DNA of 64,000 bases from Prorocentrum cordatum (Eukaryota; Sar; Dinophyceae; Prorocentrales; Prorocentraceae), in the NCBI GenBank assembly GCA_963575745.1, contig CAUYUJ010019922.1, forward strand, positions 30,113 through 94,112. Reading direction: 5' to 3'. The notes below the pieces were generated by a model. It was not told the origin of the DNA and made no database searches. It worked only from the letters and a program-made list of their open reading frames with translations. Position numbers and translations under genes: made by a program. Shown piece after piece: positions 42,500-54,165 of the stretch (its first letter is position 1; every line of letters begins with the position of its first letter).

Positions 42500-42666
42500 T
42501 TAGGTCGGGCCTGTCCCTCTACAGGAGGAGTACCAAAAATAGGTAAAAAATCGTATGGGAACGACTTCTGGAGCATTTCTTGAATATTTTGCAGCATTTG
42601 TGGACTATTTTTTTTTTGTGTTTCTCCCCCAATCTCCGCCTGTAGGGGGGGACATGCCCGACCTAA
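42500..42666 (+). mobile_element. M1 element, copy l
   Basis: 167 bp. Left TTAGGTCGGGCCTGTCCC, right GGGGGACATGCCCGACCTAA. No target-site duplication recognised. Confidence 0.75.
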
Positions 42667-42989
42667 TTCTAGTCACGCAAGCCACCATTTACACACTGGC
42701 AGCACAGCGTGACTACTGCATCTGTCCGGGGCGGAGGGGCGCAAACAAGTGAGTTAGCACCAAAGCGTGGATGCGAGGGGGTGGGGAAGGGACGTCAGAT
42801 GGTCTGTGGGTGGGGACAAAGTCCCCCACGCCAGCGAAGTGTGAGACATAGCACCGGGCACGTTCCCTGTCCAGATGAAAACCCCAGGCTGCAACGCAGA
42901 CCACGCGCGGCGCGACCTACTTCACTACTGGGACCACCGTGCGAAGATCGAGCAAGTCCTTGCGATTCGTATCAGCACAGCAGTTGGGA

Positions 42990-43300
42990 GACCAAAGCGA
43001 GGCAAGACAAGACACGGCAAGCCAAGGTAGGGCAAGACAAGGCAACACAACACAAAACCATACAAGGCAAGGAAACGCAACGCAACGCAACGCAAAGCAA
43101 GACAAGGCAAGGCAAGGGAAGGCAAAGGCAAGGCAAGACCACACAAGACAAGGTGCAACATAATAAGAGAACTAAGATGACTAAATACAAAGAGGGCAAC
43201 ACAAAGCAAGACAAGGCAAGGTAACACAAGGCAGGTCAAGTTTAGGCAAGGTAAGGCAAGACAAGACCATGCACGACAAGGCACGACAAGACCGACAGAC
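42990..43300 (+). repeat. GGCAAGACAA decanucleotide-like array
   Basis: Degenerate repeats of GCAAGACAAGGCAAG over 300 bp; A/C/G-rich, so the top strand lacks most stops. Confidence 0.8.
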
Positions 43301-43616
43301 CGACACATAGGCAGGCATGCCAGCAGTCGGAGAGCCCGACGGACGCACGGATAGACGCAAACCCGCGAAAGCCACACGGAGTGGGCAGCGGGGCGCCAGC
43401 AGGAAACGAGACAGGCCCAGCGGAAAGAGGCCAGCCGCATTGGCGCCGTGGCTGGCCGCGCGGGCAGCGGTCCGCCGTATCGGGGCTCGGCGGCTGGCCG
43501 GAAACGCGGCGGCAGGTGCTGGAGTCGGAGGAACAACGACAGGAGCGGGACAGGGGACGCGGGAACGCACGAGCGAAGGACCACCACTTCGGGCTTGAGG
43601 CAGGGACGCCGCAAAC

Positions 43617-43777
43617 AAACTGTTCCAGCGCTCCGCGCAGATTTTTTTTTTGGATTCGCGCAGGGCCCCCGCCGGAGGCGCCGCCGCCCCCGGCGCCGCG
43701 CCGGTGGGCTTCGCGCGGCAGGCAGAGAGTTTCTGGCGCAGATCCGAGAGATCATATCCGCTGAGCGCCAAAAGTTT
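43617..43777. mobile_element. M2 foldback element, copy 3
   Basis: Left CCAGCGCTCCGCGCAGAT and right GAGCGCCAAAAGTTT pair with M2-type ends; inner arms GGATTCGCGCAGGGCC and CTGGCGCAGATCC also pair. More diverged than copy 2. Confidence 0.55.
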
Positions 43778-44014
43778 CTCCCTCAGTCTGGTCTGGGCAG
43801 GCCGGCGTGCGGGACCTCCCACCAAACCACCCCAACCCAACCCGGAGGCCTTAATTTGCCTTTCCAGTGGGGGGGGGGTCGGGGGAGGTCAAGACTTCCT
43901 CCCCGCCCGCAAGTCGTCTCGCTCACTCCCACCCGCCCTCCCAACACAGACGTAGCACCCGAGCCGCAGCATATTCAGTAGTCGTCTTGGGGTGGGCAGC
44001 TGCTGGGGGCGAAT

Positions 44015-44111
44015 CCGCCGCCGCCGCCGCCGCCGCCGCCTCATCCGCCGCCGCAGCCGCCCGCCGCCGCCGCCGCCGCGCCGCCGCCGCCGCCGCTGCC
44101 GCTGCCGGTGT

Positions 44112-44142
<31 letters not shown>

Positions 44143-44233
44143 TCGCCGCCGCCGTCCGCCGCCGCCGCTGCGCCGCCGCCGTCGCCCCCACTGCCAAATC
44201 GCCGCCGCCGCAGCCGCTGCCGCTGCAGCCGCT

Positions 44234-44280
<47 letters not shown>

Positions 44281-44372
44281 TGCCACCATCGCCGCCAGTG
44301 CCGCAGCCGCCGCAGCCGCAGCCCACGCCGCAGCCGCCGCCGCCGCCGCCGCCGCCGCCGCCCACAATTTCG
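44015..44372 (+). repeat. CCG microsatellite, 350 bp
   Basis: GCCGCCGCCG with CTG, CAG and CAT interruptions. Flanking 44,410-44,530 is rich in GCAGGACC/CCTGCAAG repeats, some inverted. Confidence 0.95.
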
Positions 44373-44534
44373 AACAACGGGGGACTGCTTGCCTTCAGTC
44401 GCAGTGGGGTTAGCCGGAGCGCCGGCTCTTGCAGGACCCAGCCAGGCCAGGAGCGCACTGACCTGGGTCAGGGTGCAGGGTCCTGCAAGACCTGGGCAGG
44501 ACCCGGCAGGATCCTGCAAGGCGCGATAGTCTTA

Positions 44535-46830
44535 CCGTTGCAGATCTGAGCCAGTACTTCCCCGACAGGCTGGGGGGCCGGTCGGGACGGCTCGGTTTTT
44601 ATGACCCCAGCCAGTCCTGATCTCTGGCTGCCTGGCTCGCGCGCGTTGCCGCCGTGCCTCCTGGTCTCTCTGGCCGCCTCGCGCCTCTTTCTTCGCGCCT
44701 CCTACCCACTCGCGCCCTGCGCTGCCCCAGGGCGCCCCGCCGCTGTTCGACCGGCGTCTGCTTCTTGCGCGGTCGCAGGCTTCGAGACGTGGCCCCAGCA
44801 GGGCACTCAGCGTGCGAAGCTTTCCGCCGCCGGCAAAGGATTGTCCGAGGTCGGCAGCGCTCCCACCGAGCCGCGGAGTCTGGCAGGGGCCAGCAGAGAA
44901 CGGGAGCAGGAGTCGGAAAACGGAGCCAGGGTATACACGGAGATTTGGCGACACGGGAGAAGCCACAATTGTGGAAAACAGGCGCGCGAAAACAAAATCA
45001 CGGGGGCGCCCAGATCCGTCTTCTTTTTTTCGGGGGGGGCCTCCGCATCGGCGGCCACAGGTCGGACGCTCGCCGCGCGCCGCGCGCCGCGCGCGCGCCC
45101 GGCCCGCGGGCCCCTGCGGCGCCCTGGCGCGCCCCGCGAAGAGAGTATTGGGCGAGGCGGGGCGCGGGGTGCCCCCGTCTAGGGTGGGGTTCTTATCACC
45201 GCCCTTCGTAAGGCTCCCCGCGGGAATGAAGCAAGCCCACAGCCCACGCCGACCCACCCGCCCAAGCGTGCCCCCCCGGACGACGGCGCCTGGCTGCAAA
45301 AAGGACGGCCCCTCCAGCCCACGGGGGTCGCTGGGGTGATGGTCCCGCGCGCGCGGCCAGTAGAAATAAAACAAGAGAGCGAGGATAATCATAAGCAAGG
45401 TGAAACAAACAAGGCACGCGAAGGCAAAGTGAGGGAGACAAGAAGGCATCGGTCAAGTGGATCAACCCTCGCTGGCACACTAGAACGCAACAGGGCGCGA
45501 GGGGGCGAGTGCGCCAGAATACCAGGCCACTGCGCGAGGGCACCATGCACAGAGGCAAGCCAGCAGCAGCAACGGATACCGGGGACCGAGGGGCGCAATA
45601 ACACTGGCGAGGCAGAATATCACAAGGGCAGCGACAAGCGATTCAGCCGGGTAGGAGAGACGAAACAGGAGCCAACGCTGCGCCACGCCCCCCCCCCCTA
45701 CATTTCCTCGACAAGCACCACTTTCCCTTCATTGCATTCCCTCGGCACACCCAACATTCACGAAAGCACTCATCAAAGACGTCATTCAAAAAAACCAAGC
45801 TCAGACACGAGGACACAACACGCAGGTGCAAACCAGCAGCAACAACGGACAAGGAGACAACGTCAGAAAAGCGGGGGGCAGAGGAGGGCGGAGGCGGGGC
45901 GGGGAGGGAGGGAAACGGGAAAGGGAGAGGGGGGAGGGCGCAAGGGGGAGGAGGGACAGGGCAGAGAACGCGGGTTCGGCCTTGGAAATAGGGCCCCGCT
46001 CAGGAAATGCCCTTGTGGTCTGAAGGGTCGACGGGGGGCGCGCCGTCCGACCAGGAGGGGGGGTTATGTACTGCTGGTAAACCATATTACTAGAGAGGGC
46101 TCGGCACATCACGGCAAACACCAAAACAGCACGACACGGCACGGCCACGCAGACAGAAACGGCACTCATTTACAAAAGAACGCACACAGGAGAGCGACTA
46201 TCTTCCATTCAAGTGAGGCATGGGGAATGAGAACAACAGAGCATGGAGGTGATGATGGAAAGGGGCAGCATGGGTGCACTATGTCGTTTCCTGGCCGTCA
46301 TGCCTTTTGCTGCATCGCCGTCGTGCTCGCGGGCGAATCCGATATATGGCCCAGCTACTGCAGTGCGGGGGGGGGGGTGAGCACGACGGCGCCGGCGATT
46401 GCCGGCCCCCCCCTGCCCGAGCCAGCGCGCCACAGCCGCCGCAACGGGGCAGGGTGGCGACGCAAAGGTAAGCCCCCAAGACCAGGAGCGGCCAGCAGCC
46501 CGACATGCGAACAACCGCCCACAAGCGAAAGTGGAGCCACGAGGCAGGCCCAAGGGCAAGGTCCAGCATGTTCCACTGCAGCCCTGGGAAAAATAAACAA
46601 AACATACAACACGAAAAACTGTTGCGAAATTGACCGGGCTAGCTGCTGTGCTTCTTTCTGAATTGCTGTGCACGGCAGGCAAGCGCAGGGGCCCGACCGA
46701 CGCACCAAATATGCAACGCTACTGGTCCCTCCTGCCACCTCTGCTCACACCGGCAGCCCCGCAGCTCCCAGAAACGGAGGCCACCGCTTCTACCTGGCGC
46801 GCAAATGCGAAGAGGGCCAGCCCTCGCACC
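44535..46830. other. Low-repeat stretch, no gene recognised
   Basis: A long frame 45336-46661 (441 codons) is open, but the top strand here is poor in T, which removes stop codons. Its protein is rich in Arg, Gln, Gly and His with no domain. GCGCGCC-rich patch near 45,070-45,140. Confidence 0.4.
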
Positions 46831-46839
46831 AGAGCCGCG

Positions 46840-49741
46840 CGCAGACGGGCGGCCGCAGCAGGAGAAGCAGCAGAAAGCACCGAGCACCAGCAGGGCGACC
46901 ACCGCGACCACCAACACCACGCGCAGCGCAGCAACACCAGCGCGGCGAGGAACACCGCAGCGGCAACAACGCCCACGACCGCGACCAGCACCACGCGCAA
47001 AAACACCAGCGCACAGCACAAGGCAGCGACCAAGGCCAGCACCACGAGGAGACCAGCAGGACCACCACCACCACCACAACGGCGACCAGCAGCACCACCG
47101 CCTCGACTGCGCCCCGCAGCAGAACCACCACCAGCACCACCACCACGACAGCGACCCGCAGCACCACCACGACAACGACCAGGAGCACCACGACTGCGAC
47201 CAGCAGCAGCACCACCACGACTACGACCAGCAGCACCACCACCACCACCATCACCAGCAGCACCACCAGCACCACTAGCACAAGCAGCACCACCACGACT
47301 GCGACCAGCAGCACCACCACGACTACGACCAGCACCACCCCGACTGCAACCAGCAGCAGCACCACAACGACCAGCAGCACCACCACCACGACCAGTAGCA
47401 CCAGCAGCACCGCCACGATGGCGACCAGCAGCCCCACGACTGCGACCAGCAGCGCCACGACTGCGACCAGCAGCGCCACGATTGCGACCAGCAGCAGCAC
47501 CACCACGATGGCGACCAGCAGCACCACCACCACGACTCCCACCCGCAGCACCACCACGACCACGACCACGACCAGCAGCACCACCACCACCACGACCAGC
47601 AGCACCACCAGCACCACTAGCACAAGCAGCACCACCACGACTGCGACCAGCAGCACCACCACGACTACGACCAGCACCACCACGACTGCAACCACCAGCA
47701 GCACCACAACGACCAGCAGCACCACCACCACGACCAGTAGCACCACCAGCACCACCACGACGGCGACCAGCAGCCCCACGACTGCGACCAGCAGCGCCAC
47801 GACTGCGACCAGCAGCGCCACGACTGCGACCAGCAGCAGCACCACCACTACTGCGACCACCAGCACCACCATCACGACAGCGACCCGCAGCACGACCACG
47901 ACCACGACCAGCAGCACCACGACAGCGATCGGCACCACCACGACTGCGACCAGCAGCAGCACCACCACGACTACGACCAGCAGCAACACCACCACCACGA
48001 CCAGCAGCACCACCAGCACCACTAGCACTAGCAGCACCACCACGACTGCGACCAGCAGCAGCACCACCACGACTACGACCAGCACCACCACGACTGCAAC
48101 CAGCAGCAGCACCACAACGACCAGCAGCAACACCACCACCACGACCAGCAGCACCACCAGCACCACTAGCACTAGCAGCACCACCACGACTGCGACCAGC
48201 AGCGCCACCACGACTACGACCAGCACCACCACGACTGCAACCAGCAGCAGCACCACAACGACCAGCAGCACCACCACCACGACCAGCAGCACCACCAGCA
48301 CCGCCACGACGGCGACCAGCAGCCCCACGACTGCGACCAGCAGCGCCACGACTGCGACCAGCAGCGCCGCGACTGCGACCAGCAGCAGCACCACCACGAC
48401 TGCGACCAGCAGCATCTCCACCACGACTGCGACCCGCAGCACCGCCACGACCACGACAGCGATCAGCAGCACCACGACTGCTAGCGGGAGCAGCAGCACC
48501 GAGACTGCGACCAGCAGCACTGCCACGACCAGCACCACCAGCACAACCAGCACTACCACTACCACGACTGCGACCAGCATCACCACCACCACCACCACCA
48601 CCACCACCACTACGACCAGCAACACCACGACTGCGACCAGCAGCAGCACCACAGAGACCAGCAGCACCACCACGACCCGTAGCACCACCAGCACCAGCAC
48701 GACGGCGACCAGCAGCCCAACGACTGTGACCAACAGCGCCACGACTGCGACCAGCAGCGCCACGAATGCGTCCAGCAGCAGCACCACCACGACAACGACC
48801 AGCAGTACCACCACCACGACTGCGACCCGCAGCACCACCACGACCACGACCAGCAGCACCACGACTGCGACCAGCAGCGCCACGACCGCAACTGGGAGCA
48901 GCAGCGCCGATACTGTGACCAGCAGCACCACCACGACCAGCACCACCAGCACAACCAGCAATACCACGACGGCGACCAGCAGCACCACCACCACCACTAC
49001 AACCAGCACCACCACGACTGCGACAAGCAGCAGCACCACCACGACCAGCAGCAGCACCACCTCGACCGCGACCAGCAGCACCACCACGACTGCTACCAGC
49101 AGCATTACGACTGTCACCAGCAACACCACGACCACGACCAGCAGCAGCACCACCACGACTGCCACCAGCAGCTCTACCACCACGACCAACAGCACCACCA
49201 GCACCACCAGCACCACCAGCACGACCAGCACCACCACGATGGCGACCAGCAGCACCACCACTACTACGTCTAGCATTACCACGATCAGCAGCACCACCAC
49301 AACCGCGACCAGCAGTACCAACACGACTGCGACCAGCAGCACCACGACGGCGACCAGCAGCGCCACGACGGCGACCAGCAGCAGAGCTAGTACCAGCACA
49401 ACCACCACGACTTCAACCCGCAGCACCACCACGACTGCAACCAGCAGCACCAAGACTGCGACCAGCAACGCCACGCCTGCGACCAGCAGCAGCACCACCA
49501 CGACTGCGACCAGCAGCAGCAGCGCCACCACCAAGACCAGCACCACCAGCACAACCAGCACCACCATGACTGCGACCACCAGCACCACCACGACTACCAC
49601 TCGCACCACCACGACTGTGACCAGCAGCAGCACTACCACGACCGCAGCCAGCAGCAGCACCACCACCACGACCACGACCAGCAGCAGCACCGCCACGACT
49701 GCGACCAGCACCAATTCCGACCGGCAACACGACCCCAAGTA
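46840..49741 (+). repeat. 2.9-kb CAC/CAG-type minisatellite with an open Thr/Ser-rich frame
   Basis: Built on a 21-nt unit, core ACGACTGCGACCAGCAGC, with interspersed ACC triplets and larger blocks repeated at spacings of about 342, 405 and 145 bp (marked by CACCACTAGCAC at 47,270, 47,612, 48,017 and 48,162). One frame is open 46668-49742 (1,024 codons, mostly Thr and Ser in CC/CA/CG codons); other frames and the opposite strand are also open for over 600 codons. A mucin-like protein is possible, but openness follows from composition. Confidence 0.8.
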
Positions 49742-50225
49742 ACGACGGGCACCAGCTGCAACGCCCAGCAGCAACGACGCGCACCTGCACGACGACGCGC
49801 ACCGACGACGCCCACCGCCCCTTCCCCTCGCCTTTCCCTCGGCCTCTGTCCCCTCGTTTCGGTCCCGTCTCGTTCGCCCCCTGCCCCCGCGTCGTTCGCC
49901 CCTCGCCGTTCGGGCTCGGCTCGTGCCCCTCGCCCCTCGTCCTCCGTCCCCCGCCCGCCCCACCCTCGACTGGAGTCCAGACCCGGCCGCGCCTGCGAGA
50001 CAAGGGAGCAGTGGCAGCAGGCCATGGCGCTGTTGATTCCCAAACTGGGGCCCAACGTCATCGGTTGTATCGCTGGGACCAGCGCACGTGCGAAAAATGG
50101 GCAGCGGCAGTGGCAGCGAGCCGGGGAGGAGAGCGACGCGGCAGAGGAGGAGATGGAAGAGGAGGAGAAGGCAGCGGACGAGCAGGACCAGGTCGAGGAG
50201 GAGGAGGAGGAGGAGGCGAACTAAT

Positions 50226-50592
50226 CGCGCTCGACGGCATGCGAGAAGCGAAGCTGGGACCCGACGTAGTCGGCTGCAGCGCTGGGACCTATGCGTGCGA
50301 GAAGGGCGCTCAATTGCAGTGGGCCCTGGCACTGCTCAGCGAGACGCCGGATCCGAAGCTGCAGCCCAACGTCATCAGCTACACCGCTGGGACCACCGCG
50401 TGCGAGAAGAGGGGGCAGTTGCAACAGGCATTGGCGAACGTCATCGGCCACAACTCTGGGATCAGCGCGTGCGCGAACGGCGAGCAGTGGCAGCGGGCTC
50501 TCCCACTGCTCAGCGAGATGTGGGAGGTGATAGTGGAGCCAAGTGTCATCAGCTACAGCTCTGGGATCAGCGCATGCGCGAGAGGCGAGTAG
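50226..50592 (+). CDS. PPR block 1 (about 4 motifs), ends at nonsense codon
   Basis: Open block starting in the GGA-derived tract and entering PPR motifs at LGPDVVGCSAGTYACEKGAQ. Motif 2 (VISYTAGTTACEKRGQLQQALA) is fused directly to the next motif (NVIGHNSGISACANGEQ), so its second helix is missing. The block stops at TAG 50590-50592. Reading continues in the same frame as WQRALSLPSEMWEAKAEPS, so a single C-to-T change accounts for the stop. Confidence 0.6.
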
Positions 50593-51295
50593 TGGCAGCG
50601 GGCTCTCTCACTGCCCAGCGAGATGTGGGAGGCGAAGGCGGAGCCAAGTAACATCAGCTATAGCTCTGGGATGAGCACCTGCGCGAAAGACGAGCAGTGG
50701 CAGCGGGCTCTATCACTGCTTAGCGGGATGTGGGAGGTGAGGTTGGAGCCAGATGCCATCAGCTACAGCCCTGGGATCAGCGCGCGTGCGAACGGCGAGC
50801 AGCGGCAGCAGGCTCTCCCACTGCTCAGCGAGATGTGGGAGGCGAAGGTGGAGCCAAGTGTCACCAGCTACAACTCTGGGATCAGCGCGTGCGCGAAAGG
50901 CGAGCAGTGGCAGCGGGCTCTATCGCTGCTCTGCGAGATTTGGGAAGTGAGGTTGGAGCCAGATGCCGTCAGCTACAACTCTGGGATCAGCGCGTGCGCA
51001 AACGGCGAGCAGTGGCAGCGGGCTCTCCCACTGGTCAGCGAGATGTGGGAGGTGAAGGTGGAGCCAAGTATCATCAGCTACAGCTCTGGGGTCAGCGCGT
51101 GCGCGAAAGACGAGCAGTGGCAGCGGGCTCTCCCACTGCCCAGCGAGATGCGGGAGGCGAAGGTGGAGCCAAGTGACATCAGCTATAGCTCTGGGATCAG
51201 CACCTGCGCGAAAAACGAGCAGTGGCAGCGGGCTCTACCACTGCTCAGCGGGGTGTGGGAAGTGAGGTTGGAGCCGTGTCAGCGACAGCTCTAGG
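50593..51295 (+). CDS. PPR block 2 (about 7 motifs)
   Basis: Same frame as block 1. Motifs start NISYSSGMST, AISYSPGISA, VTSYNSGISA, AVSYNSGISA, IISYSSGVSA and DISYSSGIST, each 35 residues. The first ATG after the TAG is 50623, inside a motif, so it is not a believable initiator. The block ends at VRLEPCQRQL*, where 2 bp (CCA AGT to CC GT) and then an ATC codon are missing relative to sister repeats. Confidence 0.6.
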
Positions 51296-52336
51296 ACCAG
51301 CGCGTGCGCGAAAGGCGAGCAGTGGCAGCGGGCTCTATCGCTGCTCTGCGAGATGTGGGAAGTGAGGTTGGAGCCAAATGCCATCAGCTACAACTCTGGG
51401 ATCAGCCTTAGGATCAGCGCGTGCACGAACGGCGAACAGTGTCAGCAGGCTCTCCCGCTGCTCAGCGAGATGCGGGAGGTGAAGGTGGAGCCAAGTTTCG
51501 TCAGCTACAGCTCTGGGATCAGCGCGTGCACGAAAGGCGAGCAGTGGCAGCGGGCTCTATCGCTGCTCTGCGAGACTTGGGAAGTGAGGTTGGAGCCAGA
51601 TACCATCAGCTACAACTCTGGGATCAGCGCGTGCGCAAACGGCGAGCAGTGGCAGCGGGCTCTCCCACTGCTCAGCGAGATGTGGGAAGTGAGGTTGGAG
51701 CCAGATGCCATCAGCTACAACTCTGGGATCAGCCTTAGGATCAGCGCGTGCACGAACGGCGAGCAGTGTCAGCAGGCTCTCCCGCTGCTCAGCGAGATGC
51801 GGGAGGTGAGGGTGGAGCCAAGTTTCGTCAGCTACAGCTCTGGGATCAGCGCGTGCACGAAAGGCGAGCAGTGGCAGCGGGCTCTATCGCTGCTCTGCGA
51901 GACTTGGGAAGTGAGGTTGGAGCCAGATACCATCAGCTACAACTCTGGGATCAGCGCGTGCGCGAACGGCGAGCAGTGGCAGCGGGCTCTCTCGCTGCTC
52001 AGCGAGATGTGGGAGGCGAAGGTGGCGCCAAGTGTCATCAGCTACAATGCTGGGGTCAGCGCGGGCGAGAAGAGGGGACAGTGGCAACAGGCATTCGTGC
52101 TGCTCAGCGCGATGTTGGACGCGAAGCTGGGACTGGACGTCGTGGGTTTCAGGGCTGGGATTGGCGCGTGCACAAAGCGGAAGCAGTGGCAGCGGGCACT
52201 ATCGGCGATCATCTGCAGGCAGATGCAGGAAATGGAGCCCAATGTCATCAACTACAGTGCTGGGATTGGCGCGTGCACGAAGAGGGGCCAGTGGCAGCGA
52301 GCCCTATCGATGCTCATCTGGCTGGTCGCGTGCTTC
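51278..52336 (+). CDS. PPR block 3 (about 10 motifs) with a 327-bp internal duplication
   Basis: After the frameshift the array resumes as VSDSSRTSACAKGEQ and runs to INYSAGIGACTKRGQWQRALSMLIW. The segment beginning at 51353 recurs from 51680: 109 codons covering three motifs, including a 4-residue insertion (GISLRISACTN) in both copies, so the duplication followed the insertion. The last motifs are more diverged (VVGFRAGIGACTKRKQ). The frame stays open to 52621, but beyond about 52,336 it is an Arg/Gly/Pro-rich GC stretch with no PPR signature, probably not protein. Confidence 0.65.
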
Positions 52337-52822
52337 AGCTCCTGGGCTGGCGCTCGCGCGGCAGGCGGGCAGGGCCGGCGGGCGCTGCGGCCGCGGGCCG
52401 CCGGGCCGGGGCAGCTCTGGCGGCCTTCGCGGGCGGCCTTGCCCGGGCGCGGAGGGAAGCCGGCCGGGCCAGGGCCTCGAGGGCCTCCGCGGCTTCCGGG
52501 CGCCCCTGGAAGCCTCCGGAGGCCGAGGCACGCAGGGCGGCTCGGCCGGGCGGGCGGCGGGCGGCGGCGGCTGGCGGCGCGGAGACCGCGCGGAGGCCGG
52601 CGGGCCCGTCGGGCCGCCTAGGGCGACGGCTGGCGCCGGCAGCCCAGCCAGGGGGCCAGCCGGAGGGAGCCGGGTGCAGCGCCCTCTTTCGCTGCGGACT
52701 CGGCCAGGGACTGGGGCTGGGACTGGGGGAGGAGAGGACCCCCCCCCCAACAAAAAACATAACAAAAAACGCTGGATCGAGTGTGTAGGGCGCTGGGCAT
52801 TGAGTGACGCACCGCCGCCTTT

Positions 52823-53326
52823 TTGGAGAGCGCCGACTTTTCTTTCAACTTCGGTATTCGCCCCGACCTGCTTGCGCAAGCTGGTCGGCGCGGTTGCCCA
52901 CGACTGCGAAACGCTGCTCGCGCAGATGTTCAGCTGCGCGATTTGCGTGTCTTCCTGCGGCGCTTCCTTGTGGAGCGGGAGGCCGCCCGCCGGCCTAAGG
53001 CATTCGGCGACCTTCAGCGAGGTCTTTCCGATGTGCGTGAGGCACGAGAGCACGTGTTCGGCGCGCAGCTGCGCAGCGGCGGCCCTGCGCTCACCGCCGG
53101 CATCTGGACCTCCCTCAACAAGACTTGGATCTCGAACCACGATGGCGACGAGATCTGCGTCCGTTGCAAGGGCGAGGTCGAGACCTCCATACGCCGGCTG
53201 TGGAGCTGCACAAGCAACGCGGCTGCACGCAGCGTGCTTGAAGCATGCGTACTTGGGAATACTTTCTTGACGAGCTTCCACCATGCCTGGCACGGTGCGG
53301 ACTGCTCCCACGCGGATCAGGAGTAG
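52823..53326 (+). pseudogene. Retroelement C-terminal zinc-knuckle relic
   Basis: 167-aa open frame containing GIWTSLNKTWISNHDGDEIC, then VRCKGEVETSIRRLWSC. The CxxC...LWxC arrangement after a 'gi' strand resembles the cysteine/histidine tail that follows reverse transcriptase in non-LTR elements of dinoflagellates (pattern CxxCG..E...HRLWxC). The expected His is Arg here, suggesting decay. Stop is TAG at 53324-53326. Upstream, the frame has no recognised RT motif. It could instead be a free-standing zinc-binding host protein. Confidence 0.35.
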
Positions 53327-53489
53327 GCGCGACGCCGTCATCGGAGGAGGCGTAGTACATCGCGGAGTACGTCTTGCACGCGAGCGCCACTGGTATTTTG
53401 GCGTGTGTTGCGGGGCGTCGCCAACAACCAGTTCTGCTTGAGCTGGATCAGTGCCGTTCCCAACCAGTGGAGCATGCAAGCCTATGTAC

Positions 53490-53565
53490 ACATTTATATA
53501 TATATATATATAGATATATATTTATATGTACAGATCTCTCTCTATATATATATATATGCATCTCG
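53490..53565 (+). repeat. TA/CT tract
   Basis: TATATA and CTCTCTC runs between the zinc-knuckle relic and the RNase H-like relic. Confidence 0.9.
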
Positions 53566-53721
53566 TGCTGCTCTGCTTCCTTTGCCCCGCCTCAAGCAGC
53601 GGGCGCCGCCGGCGGCGGGCCAGGGGCCTGTGGGGGGGCCTCCGGCAGGCCAGCGTGGGAACCAGCTCCCTCGGCAGCTGGCCCCGGGTGATCTTCGAGT
53701 ACACGATGCCCTCGTGCTTTT

Positions 53722-54165
53722 GTGCGGTGGTTCGGCGACCACCAGACCAAACGCCAACGTTTCTGGTTGGGCTTTTACAGTTGCTTCGTCGTCTTCCGCC
53801 TCGCTCCTGGCCGCAGACCCACCATTTTGGGCCCGAATGCGCTTGGATATGCCGGCGCACATCATCATTTCAATCATGTGGGCGGGCTTTCTGCTTCATG
53901 TTTCGCTTTGTCCGGGGTTCGTGATGCTGTTGTTTCTACGCCATCTTCACCACCTATCACCATCGAGTATGACTTGGAGTGCGCGGTGGGCGTGGCTCAG
54001 CGACGCGCCCCGAGCCGGACGAACCTTCGACTTGTTCTTCGTGGTCGTCATATATTTGATCAAATCGCTTGTCATGTTGTGTTCAGGAATGTGGAAAGCC
54101 ATGCTGGGCAATGCTTGAACGAGCGTGCTGATCATCTGGCCGGAGGCGGCGCCAATGGTGTATGA
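53722..54165 (+). pseudogene. RNase H-like C-terminal relic
   Basis: The last 27 residues before the stop read RNVESHAGQCLNERADHLAG. 'V..H.G...NERAD.LA' is the C-terminal signature of retroelement RNase H, with the final Asp ligand in NERAD. The upstream 110 residues do not show the remaining acidic residues in this frame, so earlier frameshifts or truncation are likely. Confidence 0.3.

Larger units (their letters stand above)
49990..52336 (+). pseudogene. PPR-repeat protein locus, disrupted
   Basis: About 20 tandem 35-residue pentatricopeptide repeats are readable, consensus SYNSGISACANGEQWQRAL followed by LLSEMWEVRLEPD. PPR proteins are organelle-targeted helical RNA-binding proteins. The first motif (ACETREQWQQAMALL, from about 49,995) is in another frame from the rest and runs into an acidic EEEEE tract encoded by a GGA microsatellite, ending at TAA 50222. 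Later lesions are a TAG at 50590-50592 where other repeats have CAG (GE*WQRAL for GEQWQRAL), a repeat with about 14 residues missing near 50,430, and a net 5-bp deletion near 51,275 that shifts frame. No targeting peptide is visible. Unrecognised introns with non-canonical splice sites could explain the first break but not the CAG to TAG change or the 5-bp loss inside motifs. Family identity is near certain; pseudogene status is likely. Confidence 0.85.

Noticed and set aside
45336-46661. 441-codon frame outside obvious repeats
   Set aside because: The strand is depleted in T, no domain or codon-bias signal like the exon candidates; kept only as a note.
46790-50332. 1,180-codon antisense frame (Val/Leu-rich)
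   Set aside because: Reverse strand of the CAC/CAG minisatellite and PPR array; openness comes from composition.
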